DNA of 30,007 nt from a virus, in IMG/VR virus record IMGVR_UViG_3300023281_002225, positions 1 to 30,007 of that record; one strand, written 5' to 3'. Below are positions 7,821 to 15,568 of this stretch, piece by piece. The position numbers and the translations under genes are program-made. Below the pieces are notes generated by a model. It was not told the origin of the DNA, ran no database searches, and worked only from the letters and a program-made list of their open reading frames with translations. How positions within the stretch are numbered: the first letter of the stretch is position 1; each line of letters begins with the position of its first letter.

Positions 7821-9044
7821 CTAACTATCCTTGTGTTTTTCAAAGAATTTTTTATCTCCTCTGACTTGCTTATAGTGATTGTTGCATTCATCTAAAGTAA
7901 CTAATCCCATTGCAGAACAATTGATTTTAGGACGTATGATATTATCTAGATCCCAAGGAAGTTCTATTTCTTGTATTTCTTCCGACTCTTTATAGAGAGG
8001 ACAATCTGTACAAATCATGTTAGACGATTTTCTTCTACGCATTGATTCAAGCATATTTTTTCTTAATTTAGGTTTATGCTTAGATAAATAATCTCTTCTT
8101 AAAGGCACATTCATTGGCCAAAAACTTTCGTCACAAATCCATTGTCTGTTTTCTGGATTATTTTTACGACTTTCTTCATAATCTAAAATACGAGCTTCTA
8201 CAGCTTCTTTAGTAAAAACATCATCTTTGAAAAAAGCATACAAGTCTTGAACCAATTCCCATTCTTCTACATTGTCTTCTGGCATTTCTGGTATAGCACT
8301 CCGACGACGATCTGAATCTATGTTTAATGTAGCCATTTCAATAGATGTTTTTGAAGGGTCTTCTTTTAAAAAATCAACTATAGATTGGATTGTTTTTGTT
8401 GTTTTAAAAATCATATCATCATAATCAATACGTAATATTTCTAAATTATTATTCATCGGTTTAGATAACCAATTTGAAAATCTAGATGCTGAAGCCAAGT
8501 ACCTTGTAGGAGATATTTCATTTTCTGGAGACACAAATGCCATCTCATCTCCAACATTTGTTGCTACACTTACTTGACCTTGAAGATGTTTTTGCGACTG
8601 AGCAATATGCAATGGATCTCTTAAACACAAAACAATCTTAGAACTTTCTAGAATATCTCGATCTGTATTCATCAATCCATTCCAAATGACTTTAACAGCA
8701 TGATCTTTGTGTTGATTGACAATATCTGCGTAAGTAGATACAGTATATTCTTCGCCCTTATCTTTGGCTGTTGTTTTTTTATTTCTCTCTAATCCATTCA
8801 ACACACGAGGCGTGATTCCTTTCATCACTAAGCCGCCAATTTCCCAAAACTTTTCATTCATCCATTTGGACTTCTCTCTACGAAGCCGTTCTTCTAAATT
8901 TTCTTCCCTGTCCTCTTTGATTCGAGCCTGTTCCCTGCGTTCTTCTCCAGGTTGCTCTTCTCCCCAGATTTCAAATCCCAACAAACGAATTGTCTCCATC
9001 ATTAGTGATGTTCCGCTTCTTGGTTCTCCAGTAACTATAATCAT
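7821..9044 (-). CDS. Sulfotransferase-like P-loop protein
   Basis: Reading from the ATG at 9044 (TTTGGAG ribosome site) gives 407 residues. An in-frame ATG at 9074 lacks such a site. The N-terminus MIIVTGEPRSGTSLMM is the 5'-phosphosulfate-binding loop of PAPS-dependent sulfotransferases. A later KIVLCLRDPLHIAQSQ resembles the 3'-phosphate-binding motif. A charged helical insertion follows at residues 30-65. The C-terminus has a cysteine cluster (CTDCP plus two later cysteines), possibly metal-binding. It could sulfate a host or virion glycan or a small molecule. The acceptor is unknown, and a PAPS-independent P-loop function cannot be excluded. Confidence 0.7.
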   Translation of the reverse strand: MIIVTGEPRSGTSLMMETIRLLGFEIWGEEQPGEERREQARIKEDREENLEERLRREKSKWMNEKFWEIGGLVMKGITPRVLNGLERNKKTTAKDKGEEYTVSTYADIVNQHKDHAVKVIWNGLMNTDRDILESSKIVLCLRDPLHIAQSQKHLQGQVSVATNVGDEMAFVSPENEISPTRYLASASRFSNWLSKPMNNNLEILRIDYDDMIFKTTKTIQSIVDFLKEDPSKTSIEMATLNIDSDRRRSAIPEMPEDNVEEWELVQDLYAFFKDDVFTKEAVEARILDYEESRKNNPENRQWICDESFWPMNVPLRRDYLSKHKPKLRKNMLESMRRRKSSNMICTDCPLYKESEEIQEIELPWDLDNIIRPKINCSAMGLVTLDECNNHYKQVRGDKKFFEKHKDS

Positions 9045-9087
9045 ATTATCTCCAAAGTTATACATTATATACAAGTTATAGGAGCAG

Positions 9088-9114
9088 AAATACCCCGCTA
9101 TAAGCGGGGTATTT
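9088..9114. terminator. Bidirectional hairpin terminator
   Basis: A perfect 12-bp stem (AAATACCCCGCT with AGCGGGGTATTT) encloses an ATA loop. The A/T ends provide a short T run on both strands. It lies between the stop of the coiled-coil gene at 9142 and the start of the sulfotransferase-like gene. Confidence 0.85.
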
Positions 9115-9141
9115 CTTGCAATTATATCTAGAAATCTTACC

Positions 9142-10305
9142 TTAACTAAGGTGATTTTTGATAGATTGAGATATTTTTTTCAATTCATTTTTTTTGTTAG
9201 ACAAATTCGTTTTTAATTCTTGTACAACTTCTTCTGCATCATTTCGTTTTTTGTCTGCATTTACTCTTAATGGTGCAAGTTGTGACAAGCTGTCATTTAA
9301 AACTTGTATTGCAGATCTATGTCGCTTTTCTTCCATTGTTTTAGCGTCATTTATTTCTTTAAGCTTTCTTTCAAGATCTCCACTAGTTTGCAATTCTTCA
9401 AGTCTTTTAGACTCTTCATTTATTAGTATTTTTAATTCTTCTACTTCTTCTTCAGTTTCACCATGTAAAACTGATAGTTCTGTTAATTTTGTTTTAGGAA
9501 CAAAACTTTCAGTTTCTTCTGTTTCATCACTTTCTTCTATTTCCATTAATTCTTCATCATATTCAGTAAACAGTCTACTCCTAATCTCTTTAGGAATATT
9601 AGCGTTTCTTAATGCTTCACGACCTTTTTCTGTAACATGATACAGACCACCATCTTTGTTATAGCTAGTTTTAACATAGCTATTGTTTACTAAACCAAGA
9701 GACACGCTAGCAACTATTTTGCTTGTATTATAATCAGAATATTCATCGCATCTTAATTCACTTGCGATAGAAGCACTCACATCATCGTAAGTAGATAATC
9801 CGTTGCCAGGATTAGATACGATTGCTGTAGCAATAAGTGCTTTTAGAGCCACATCTTTGTCTTCTGCTAAGTACTCATAAGTACATTCATCTTGTGTAAC
9901 TTGGAGAAATGTTTTTTCTTTTTGAGTTTGTTTGTTATTTACTGAACGAACAAACTTTAAAGTTTTTATATTAACTTGCCTTAAAATGGTATTAACATCA
10001 GACACCATTAGTCCAGAAGGTGGACATATGAGTATTTCCCAACAACAATCATTCCCTGCTGGCTTAGTTTTAACTCGCAACACAGTTGTGGGGCCTTTTT
10101 GTTCTTCTATTCGCACAGAGAATCGTTCTTCGGCCTTACATTTGACTTTGCGATCAAACCAAACACGCCATTCTCCACTCCATTTTCCATCAAGAGCGTC
10201 ATTTACATTGTTTAAAACTGTTTTTAACACTTTTGAACATGGTGCCGATGCCATATTGTCTTTTTGTTTTGCAGGATAAAGTTCGATTTTTATATCAATT
10301 GACAT
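9142..10305 (-). CDS. Hypothetical protein with winged-helix-like middle and C-terminal coiled coil
   Basis: This 387-residue protein starts at an ATG after TAGGAG. Residues 1-130 form a mixed alpha/beta region with several cysteines and tryptophans (KWSGEWRVWFDRK, CCWEILICPP). About 145-230 resembles a winged helix: a helical part (YDDVSASIASEL) and a wing-like GGLYHVTEKGREAL. After an acidic linker, residues 275-387 form a long charged coiled coil. I do not recognise the family. Together the parts could suggest a DNA- or protein-binding scaffold. It lies 170 bp downstream of a leftward late promoter and ends before a strong terminator. Confidence 0.65.
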   Translation of the reverse strand: MSIDIKIELYPAKQKDNMASAPCSKVLKTVLNNVNDALDGKWSGEWRVWFDRKVKCKAEERFSVRIEEQKGPTTVLRVKTKPAGNDCCWEILICPPSGLMVSDVNTILRQVNIKTLKFVRSVNNKQTQKEKTFLQVTQDECTYEYLAEDKDVALKALIATAIVSNPGNGLSTYDDVSASIASELRCDEYSDYNTSKIVASVSLGLVNNSYVKTSYNKDGGLYHVTEKGREALRNANIPKEIRSRLFTEYDEELMEIEESDETEETESFVPKTKLTELSVLHGETEEEVEELKILINEESKRLEELQTSGDLERKLKEINDAKTMEEKRHRSAIQVLNDSLSQLAPLRVNADKKRNDAEEVVQELKTNLSNKKNELKKISQSIKNHLS

Positions 10306-10389
10306 GCTTACTCCTAAGTTAAAATGAATAATACATTAAAAGTGTAGTTCAAAAAAAAGTGGATGTAAAGCAAAAATTTAGTTATTGTA

Positions 10390-10397
10390 AATAAATA
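10390..10397 (+). promoter_or_regulatory. Possible late-type promoter (AATAAATA), rightward
   Basis: AATAAATA differs from TATAAATA at the first base. There is no rightward gene for more than 3 kb, but a set of hairpins and a strong terminator follow within 120 bp. It is proposed as the promoter of a small RNA. The region is AT-rich and a chance match is possible. Confidence 0.3.
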
Positions 10398-10474
10398 CAA
10401 TTGGAGGATCGTTTTTTCACGGAAGAAGTCCGACGATCAGAAGCTCAGGTATCCTTTGTGCTCTACCTGAGCTT

Positions 10475-10482
10475 TATTTATA
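10475..10482 (-). promoter_or_regulatory. T4-type late promoter (TATAAATA), leftward
   Basis: An exact TATAAATA on the minus strand lies directly after the leftward terminator at 10486-10516. It would restart transcription into the gene at 9142-10305, giving a leader of about 160 nt that contains two hairpins. Confidence 0.6.
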
Positions 10483-10485
10483 AAG

Positions 10486-10516
10486 AAAACCCACCACGCA
10501 TAGCGTGGTGGGTTTT
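10486..10516. terminator. Bidirectional hairpin terminator
   Basis: A perfect 14-bp stem AAAACCCACCACGC/GCGTGGTGGGTTTT encloses an ATA loop. It ends the leftward baseplate/tube block. Its stem is identical to the core of the terminator at 25071-25103. Confidence 0.9.
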
Positions 10517-10546
10517 GTCCTTAATATAGTGAGCAAAAAGGACCAC

Positions 10547-11095
10547 TTACTTCCATTCCATAGCTTTTAAGCTTTCATACTTAATCACTATGGTTGATTC
10601 AAATTCAAATTCTTCAGAGTCTTTTATGTGTTTTGCTGTAACAGATTTTATTTGGAGATTGTCTAACACATATATTTCTTGTGGAATCCAATCTTTATTA
10701 GTAACTTGTTTTTCTTTCCAGATATATCCATGAGGCATTTTTTTGTTTGTGTAAAAATCTTTAAAATGAATAAAATGACCTTTTGCAATAACTTCAAGTT
10801 CACCTTCATCTTGCCAGTTTAGTCTTTTTATTTTATCTGAATAAACTGGTTGTATGGGCATTTTTATTTCTTTGATTATAATTTTATTTTTAACAGGAAG
10901 AAAGTCTAAAGTAATTCTTTGTTTAGCTTTATCTCTTTCTTTTAGTGTAGGTCTAGAAAATACATTTTTGATATTAGGAACGCTACCTGGGTATAAGTCT
11001 CTGTTGCTATGTCCAAACCAACTTTGTTTGTCAAGTTCAGCACATTCCTGCATTTCATCGTTTAATGCTTTTTCTAGCCAAAAGTTACCACTCAT
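10547..11095 (-). CDS. Putative tail-tube or baseplate tube-like protein
   Basis: Reading from the ATG at 11095 gives 182 residues. GGAGA precedes it, and the stop of the upstream gene is one base away, so translation is coupled. The start MSGNFWLEKA resembles the MNNFWLDKED of the neighbour, and the end (FEFESTIVIKYESLK) resembles the last strand of gp19-like proteins. In T4, gp48 and gp54 are tube-like baseplate proteins, so such a role is plausible next to gp26-like, but this is inferred. Residues 50-66 (VPNIKNVFSRPTLKERD) share 13 of 17 positions with a segment of the tail sheath. Confidence 0.55.
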   Translation of the reverse strand: MSGNFWLEKALNDEMQECAELDKQSWFGHSNRDLYPGSVPNIKNVFSRPTLKERDKAKQRITLDFLPVKNKIIIKEIKMPIQPVYSDKIKRLNWQDEGELEVIAKGHFIHFKDFYTNKKMPHGYIWKEKQVTNKDWIPQEIYVLDNLQIKSVTAKHIKDSEEFEFESTIVIKYESLKAMEWK

Positions 11096-11096
11096 T

Positions 11097-11669
11097 TTAT
11101 TCTCCATAAACAGTTTTGCATTGATCAATTTGTAATTTAATATCTATTTCCATTAATTCGGAAGCAGTAAAATCTAAACATGAAAAATTAATTTCACTTG
11201 GCCAACACCCTTTTAATTCTAATGTTTCTAAAGTTTCATACTGCGAACTATGGACAGGACTACCAAATATTCGATTGCACGCATCTGCTTTATATTTTTC
11301 GTTTGCTCTTTTAAGTATTAATTTAGCTGGAACTTTGAATGATTTAGCATGATTAACCCAACCATCTCTGTGATCGCTAGATTTCATATACTCAGTGCAA
11401 TCTGCCATCCATTTGTAAAATTTATCTATGTGTTCTGGTGACATGCAATCATCATTATAGCTAAATTCTAATGGACTCCATTTTTGTCTTCCTGGAATAA
11501 CATATTCACTGCCATCTTCACCTGTTAAAACAACTTCTTCCATAGTTTGTTCAGGGCGTGATTTTATATTGACAAGAATACTGGAACCAGCTATTTCTAG
11601 AACCCAACGATGTTTGCGTCGCCAAGTAATCTTTTCTTCATCTTCTTTGTCTAGCCAAAAATTATTCAT
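11097..11669 (-). CDS. gp19-like tail tube/baseplate tube-family protein
   Basis: Reading from the ATG at 11669 gives 190 residues, with TAGGAG just upstream. The longer in-frame extension overlaps the preceding gene and is rejected. The layout follows the two tube proteins at 18206 and 18852: KHRWVLEI near the N-terminus, SRPE, IPGRQKWSPLEFSYND, then ELKGCWPSEINFSCLDFTA and ELMEIDIKLQIDQ. These correspond to the tube family's PGK.W.P...YD and FGDLDYS..E...TLRYD blocks. It may be a tube initiator such as gp54 or gp48, given its position beside the gp26-like gene. Confidence 0.65.
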   Translation of the reverse strand: MNNFWLDKEDEEKITWRRKHRWVLEIAGSSILVNIKSRPEQTMEEVVLTGEDGSEYVIPGRQKWSPLEFSYNDDCMSPEHIDKFYKWMADCTEYMKSSDHRDGWVNHAKSFKVPAKLILKRANEKYKADACNRIFGSPVHSSQYETLETLELKGCWPSEINFSCLDFTASELMEIDIKLQIDQCKTVYGE

Positions 11670-11676
11670 GATACTC

Positions 11677-12423
11677 CTACGTGTATATTTGTAGTTGTTG
11701 TTTATCTGAAATGTAGCAGGACTCTCCAAATTGCATTTCAAACCAAACATTGTATATTCCACAATCTAATTCTAATGCCTCTGTGTCTAAGAAATACGCT
11801 CCCAATTGAAGCTCCCGAAATGTAATATCTGCTTTATCTACAACAAGTTTTAAATCTTCTTCTTGAGGCATACATTCTACACATGCCATTTCTATAGAGA
11901 TTTTTAACGGAGATACAATTGCTAAATTGCACAGGTATCTTTCTAAATCACTAGCTCTTGGCACGTTAGGAATGATGTCAATCTGTAAATATCGTTTAGA
12001 TCCGGCTCTTAGTTTATTTGGTCTAAAAGCGAATGAAAAATCATAAATTATAGGAATAGGAGATGTATACCATAAGTCTGGATAAACCTGAAATGGTTGT
12101 TCGGCTTTTGTGACAGGATCACAATCTCTAGTTATCAAATACCATACATCGACATATTTTCCGATTGTATAGCAAAGTGGCTCTAAATCCACAGTAACAG
12201 AATAGTGTCCCTCATCAACGAGACACACATCTGCTGAATCTACAGTTTCGACTAATCGTCTACCGTCTGGATTCGTTTCACTTACCTCAGTAGGGTCGAG
12301 GAAGTAAATTTCTACCTTCTCCACTGAACTGACGTTAGTACGATTATTTGAGTTATAAACAATGAGTCTTAAAGTAAGATCATCGCTTATAACTGGATTT
12401 TGATTTCTTTCCTTGTCTGCCAT
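11677..12423 (-). CDS. Hypothetical virion protein of the baseplate/tube block
   Basis: This 248-residue protein lies between the 54-residue gene and the tube-like gene, with a 7-bp gap before the latter. It is rich in beta strands and aromatics: LRLIVYNSNNRTNV, VEIYFLDPTE, the central VDVWYLITRDCDP and the C-terminal GIYNVWFEMQFG. This pattern suggests two or more immunoglobulin-like or jelly-roll domains. I do not recognise a named family. Gene order suggests a tail or baseplate component. Confidence 0.6.
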   Translation of the reverse strand: MADKERNQNPVISDDLTLRLIVYNSNNRTNVSSVEKVEIYFLDPTEVSETNPDGRRLVETVDSADVCLVDEGHYSVTVDLEPLCYTIGKYVDVWYLITRDCDPVTKAEQPFQVYPDLWYTSPIPIIYDFSFAFRPNKLRAGSKRYLQIDIIPNVPRASDLERYLCNLAIVSPLKISIEMACVECMPQEEDLKLVVDKADITFRELQLGAYFLDTEALELDCGIYNVWFEMQFGESCYISDKQQLQIYT

Positions 12424-12440
12424 ACTCTATCTATCTATAA

Positions 12441-12605
12441 TTACCTTGTTTTCGATTTACGTTTAGCAGATTCTACTGCTTCTTGTTCTTTGTTCTTTTG
12501 CTGAACAAACCTTTCAACGAACCATTTACGTTCGTGAATAAGCATTTTCATGGCAATCTTAGGGTCCATTTGTAAGTGGTATAGGAAGAAGAATTTTTCT
12601 TCCAT
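12441..12605 (-). CDS. Small protein after gp26-like gene (possible hub assembly factor)
   Basis: This is a short gene of 54 residues. It starts at an ATG with GGGAGAG 5 bp upstream and begins MEEKFFFLYHLQMDPKIAMK. The middle reads ERKWFVERFVQQKNKEQE and the end is basic. The WfveRf..Q..kE pattern resembles small tail-assembly or baseplate-hub assembly chaperones that follow the hub gene in T4-like and other myoviruses (T4 gp51 has such a role). The similarity is too short for certainty, but the ribosome site and tight spacing make it a convincing gene. Confidence 0.65.
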   Translation of the reverse strand: MEEKFFFLYHLQMDPKIAMKMLIHERKWFVERFVQQKNKEQEAVESAKRKSKTR

Positions 12606-12637
12606 TAAACTCTCCCAGAGATTTAAACTAGATGATA

Positions 12638-13720
12638 CTAGCCCATTTTCTGATTCCTCTTTGCTCTTGGGAAGAAAAAATTTGCTTCGAGTGGTAACTC
12701 GATTTCAAATTCGCTCATTGTAAAAGGACTTGTAATTTCTATTTTTGTATCTACGCCAAATGGTGGATCATTGACCACAGTTCTAAGGTAGGCTACATCA
12801 TTAATAGGCAGTCTTTTTAGTAGTTCACGAAGTTCATGTTTATCGCTAATTCCTTCAATTTGCTCTACAAGCAAAGCTGTTCTATAAAGCAATGTATCGT
12901 CTGACTGTCCAGACATATCAAATTCTTTAATTCTTCTATCTCTATAGTCTTGAACCTGTTTTTCATCATTTCCTTGCGACAGTCTATAGGTGAAATTAAA
13001 TCCAGTTGTAGGCAATGTATCTACTAGATTCCCCAAACTGAAATTATCAGGACAATAATCTACATTTAATAGGTCTAACTGAATGGTTTCAGCGAATGGC
13101 TTATCTGTTTCTGGACATCTTATTTCTACGTCATATTGAGGCGAATAAGATATACCTCTAAGATAAATTAGGATATAAGTTCTATCAGCAGATAGGAATT
13201 GTTCAGTTGGGTATGATTCTTTCATACATCTTTTGAAAATCATATCTAAAGCTTGTCCTTTTTTGACAAACTTAGGTGTAGCTAGGATTTCTTCTTCTGA
13301 ACCTGTCATAGCTCTAATGTTAATTACTCCATCTGGAGGGCCATTAGATCCATCATAAAATCTACCTTTTGATGGCAATTGTATTTCTTCATAGATACTG
13401 GTAAAATCGCCAATTTTATCAACTAATTCTTCAAAGCTTTTACTTCCTGTAACTCTCATGTCTGTTTTAGGGTTTACAGGCCGCACGTCTGGTTGATTAC
13501 CTCTATTTTCAAGCATTTTCTTAAATTCAGGAGGCATATTTCCTTCAACTTTAATACCACTATCTGGATTAAGAAAAGGTTTATTGGAAGTAGGTTCTTC
13601 TACGTTAGCAGCTTCTCTAATCTTTGCAATATTTTCTAATTTTGCTTGATTTTCTGCGGGACTGCTAATTTCTGTTGTATCTATACTCTTTTTTTGTGGA
13701 CGGTATGTATCGTCTGGCAT
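12638..13720 (-). CDS. 26: Baseplate hub protein, T4 gp26-like
   Basis: This 360-residue protein starts at an ATG after TAAGGAG. Residues 1-105 are polar and probably disordered. The conserved part begins near 112 with EIQLPSKGRFYDG, then INIRAMTGSEEEIL, a KFVKKGQALDMI helix, RTYILIYLRGISYSPQYDVEIRCP and, near the end, SPFTMSEFEIELPLEANFFFPR. This order of LPS.G..Y, MT..EE.IL, R..SY...Y...i.CP and a final FF.P motif is typical of the T4 gp26 baseplate family (T4_baseplate). The long N-terminal extension is unlike T4 gp26 (208 residues). It heads the leftward baseplate/tube block. Confidence 0.8.
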   Translation of the reverse strand: MPDDTYRPQKKSIDTTEISSPAENQAKLENIAKIREAANVEEPTSNKPFLNPDSGIKVEGNMPPEFKKMLENRGNQPDVRPVNPKTDMRVTGSKSFEELVDKIGDFTSIYEEIQLPSKGRFYDGSNGPPDGVINIRAMTGSEEEILATPKFVKKGQALDMIFKRCMKESYPTEQFLSADRTYILIYLRGISYSPQYDVEIRCPETDKPFAETIQLDLLNVDYCPDNFSLGNLVDTLPTTGFNFTYRLSQGNDEKQVQDYRDRRIKEFDMSGQSDDTLLYRTALLVEQIEGISDKHELRELLKRLPINDVAYLRTVVNDPPFGVDTKIEITSPFTMSEFEIELPLEANFFFPRAKRNQKMG

Positions 13721-13759
13721 TATGACTCCTTATAGAATTTGAATATAGGTTAAATTAGT

Positions 13760-14122
13760 ATGCTTGTGATAAATCTCCAGAATATAGAAGATCTTGTATT
13801 TCAAGATAGAAACCTTCAAAAAGAATTGCCTGAATTTAGGCAGCATTTTGATCAATGGAGGCTATCTCAAATGACATCATCTCTTCGTTCTCTCGGAAAG
13901 CGTTCAATTTTGGACGTATTAAACTCTTTGGAAGGACATATTGATGTATTATCTAGGCATTTTGGTACGTCAATTACTATAAATAAGTTAGATTATCATA
14001 CAGTCAAAGATCGTGTAATTCCGTTGGACAACTGTGAGGAAGAATTAAATCAAATTGAAGGGTACGAAAACTTTTCAATTTCTAGAGATGACGATAAATT
14101 ATATGTATGCTTTTGGAGGTAA
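13760..14122 (+). CDS. Hypothetical protein
   Basis: This 120-residue protein is divergent from the gp26-like gene. It is helical in the first 85 residues (including FRQHFDQWRLSQM and KRSILDVLNSLEGHIDVL) and ends with strands (NFSISRDDDKLYVCFWR). The general plan recalls the product at 15143, but no clear homology was established. The TAA stop overlaps the ribosome site of the next gene. Confidence 0.6.
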   Translation: MLVINLQNIEDLVFQDRNLQKELPEFRQHFDQWRLSQMTSSLRSLGKRSILDVLNSLEGHIDVLSRHFGTSITINKLDYHTVKDRVIPLDNCEEELNQIEGYENFSISRDDDKLYVCFWR

Positions 14123-14124
14123 AA

Positions 14125-14361
14125 ATGGCAGCGAATAGTGTAACAGGGGTAGGAAAAGGGAATAAAGCAAAGACAAAAACATCAAGCATCAGTTCGCAAG
14201 GTGTGTTTGATATATTTTCGCTATTCGATGCAGAAACTATTGATAAAGTTAAAAGTATAATTCAGGCAATAGATCCTGAAAAAGTTGGAGCAGTCATGGA
14301 TATGATTGATCCTGAAAATAATGAAATTCAGTTAAAAATAGATTTGAGTATTAAAAAATGA
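14125..14361 (+). CDS. Small hypothetical protein
   Basis: This protein has 78 residues from the ATG at 14125, which has a good GGAGG site 5 bp upstream. An in-frame ATG at 14107 is less likely because it lies inside the preceding gene. The first 30 residues are small and basic (GKGNKAKTKTSSISSQ). The rest is helical and acidic (IFSLFDAETIDKVKSIIQAID). Its stop overlaps the next start (ATGA). Confidence 0.6.
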   Translation: MAANSVTGVGKGNKAKTKTSSISSQGVFDIFSLFDAETIDKVKSIIQAIDPEKVGAVMDMIDPENNEIQLKIDLSIKK

Positions 14362-14771
14362 TATTAGTATTACTTTTCGTGTTAGGTGTGATAGGCGTTA
14401 CTCACATTATTGTAGATCCAGCCGCAATTGTACAAAAACCTAGAAATTGGTCCGAGAAAAATTTGCCTGTATGGTTTAATGATCTAATTTCATGTTACCA
14501 ATGTTGTGGATTTTGGATCGGTGTTATTTTAGGTATTCCTATGTTTCTCTCTGTGATAGGGCTACATTGGCTAATTGGATTGCCTTTACTTTTCTTTACA
14601 TGTGGTGGAGCAGGAAGTTTTGTTGCCACTTTAAGTGCTGTGTATCTTAATTATCTAGAATCTCAAAGCGTTATAGATATTTCAGACACAGAAATCGTTA
14701 ACAATTTAGAGAAAATTCAAGATGGTATAAACATCTTGTTAGAAGTTTCTATTACTGACGAAGAGGAATAA
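14358..14771 (+). CDS. Membrane protein with CxxCxGFW motif (DUF1360-like)
   Basis: This 137-residue protein has hydrophobic segments at about residues 1-18, 53-75 and 77-95, so two or three membrane spans are likely. Between the first two lies LISCYQCCGFWIG, a Cys-x-x-Cys-x-GFW signature like that of DUF1360 and related small phage membrane proteins. The C-terminus is acidic and probably cytoplasmic. Function is unknown. It is translationally coupled to the gene before it, and starts one base before the next gene's spacing (stop and ATG are adjacent). Confidence 0.65.
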   Translation: MILVLLFVLGVIGVTHIIVDPAAIVQKPRNWSEKNLPVWFNDLISCYQCCGFWIGVILGIPMFLSVIGLHWLIGLPLLFFTCGGAGSFVATLSAVYLNYLESQSVIDISDTEIVNNLEKIQDGINILLEVSITDEEE

Positions 14772-14772
14772 A

Positions 14773-15192
14773 ATGGCAATTAAACTATATCAGCTTTATT
14801 GCGAATATTGTCATTGGAAAAGAATTACAGATGGTTCTGATATTCAAGATTTAATTGAAATTAAAAAGTCTTCTATTCAAAGAAACATTCCTAAATTAAA
14901 TCCAGCTACTAAAGAAGTTATCCCTTCAAAGTTTAAAAAACAACCTAAAAAGTTTAAATGCAAAGAATGTGGTCGTCCAGTTTCTCCTAAAAAAATAGCT
15001 GATCCACAAGCTTTAATTAATCAAAAATTAGAAGAAGAACAACGTGCAGAACGCATAAAATTGGCCGAGGTAGAAGAAGAAAGAAAACTAAAAGAAGTCA
15101 TTTCTAAAGCTGAAAAAGATTCAGAGGAACGAAGAAAACAAAATGGCAAAAAGATCAATCCGTATGATGGAAGTGAAGCAAGCTCTTCATGA
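14773..15192 (+). CDS. Zinc-ribbon protein with charged helical tail
   Basis: This 139-residue protein has two Cys-x2-Cys knuckles, YCEYCHWKR near residue 10 and KCKECGRPVS near residue 62, which should form one zinc ribbon. Residues 75-130 are a highly charged helix (EEEQRAERIKLAEVEEE). RAGGAATAAA-type spacing ahead of the ATG gives a reasonable ribosome site (GAGGAA). The ribbon may bind nucleic acid or protein. No specific family is assigned. Its 3' end overlaps the next gene by 50 bp. Confidence 0.65.
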   Translation: MAIKLYQLYCEYCHWKRITDGSDIQDLIEIKKSSIQRNIPKLNPATKEVIPSKFKKQPKKFKCKECGRPVSPKKIADPQALINQKLEEEQRAERIKLAEVEEERKLKEVISKAEKDSEERRKQNGKKINPYDGSEASSS

Positions 15193-15526
15193 TGAAAGAT
15201 TTAGAGAAACTTTACCAGAATCTCTAAAAGAAAAAGTAGAAGAATTTGTCAAAAATCCTGGTTGTGCTTGCAATGTACCTCTTTATAGAGAAATCCTTAA
15301 AAACTGTAAATCACAGTTGGAAATGTATTATCCAGGAATTGAAATTTCTGATGAAGCAGAAGAAATTAAAAGACTTGCAGAAAACAATTGGACTGTAATT
15401 AGTTGCAATATTAGAGAGTTAGAAGGCAAGCTTAAAAAACTTTCACCTGGAAGAAAACAGATAGCTGTTTCTCGTTTTCAAGACCAAGTTACGGTAGTCG
15501 TAAATGAACTAGACATTATCTATTAG
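15143..15526 (+). CDS. Hypothetical phage protein with NPGCACN motif
   Basis: This 127-residue protein overlaps the zinc-ribbon gene by 50 bp when read from 15143. A start at 15164 (MMEVKQ or MEVKQ) would reduce the overlap, but no strong ribosome site decides between them. The sequence contains KNPGCACNVPLYREI, which I have seen in hypothetical proteins of T4-like environmental phages. The end is a beta hairpin (FQDQVTVVVNELDIIY). No function can be assigned. Confidence 0.6.
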   Translation: MAKRSIRMMEVKQALHDERFRETLPESLKEKVEEFVKNPGCACNVPLYREILKNCKSQLEMYYPGIEISDEAEEIKRLAENNWTVISCNIRELEGKLKKLSPGRKQIAVSRFQDQVTVVVNELDIIY

Positions 15527-15541
15527 ATTTTTTCCTACTTC

Positions 15542-15549
15542 TATAAATA
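15542..15549 (+). promoter_or_regulatory. T4-type late promoter (TATAAATA)
   Basis: An exact TATAAATA ends 19 bp before the ATG of the PAS gene, with an AAGGAGG ribosome site in between. It is in the intergenic gap after the gene at 15143. Confidence 0.72.
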
Positions 15550-15568
15550 TACTAACAAGGAGGCATAG

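Larger units (their letters stand above)
10402..10516 (+). ncRNA. Candidate structured small RNA
   Basis: The 241-bp gap between the genes at 10305 and 10547 has no protein gene but holds three consecutive hairpins. The first is GATCGT...ACGATC enclosing CGGA-AGAAG-TCCG. The second is a perfect 10-bp stem AGCTCAGGTA/TACCTGAGCT (10442-10451 with 10464-10473). The third is the terminator at 10486-10516. Possible promoters exist in both directions (10390 plus, 10475 minus). The plus strand gives the neatest unit. On the minus strand, the first two hairpins would instead form the 5' leader of the gene ending at 9142. No known RNA family was recognised. Confidence 0.35.

Noticed and set aside
9194-9640. 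A 148-codon serine-rich frame on the plus strand
   Set aside because: It is the antisense of the coiled-coil region of the gene at 9142; the composition is typical of such shadows.
10402-10480. A tRNA in the structured gap
   Set aside because: The stems do not form a cloverleaf, and no T-loop (GTTCRAAT) consensus is present.
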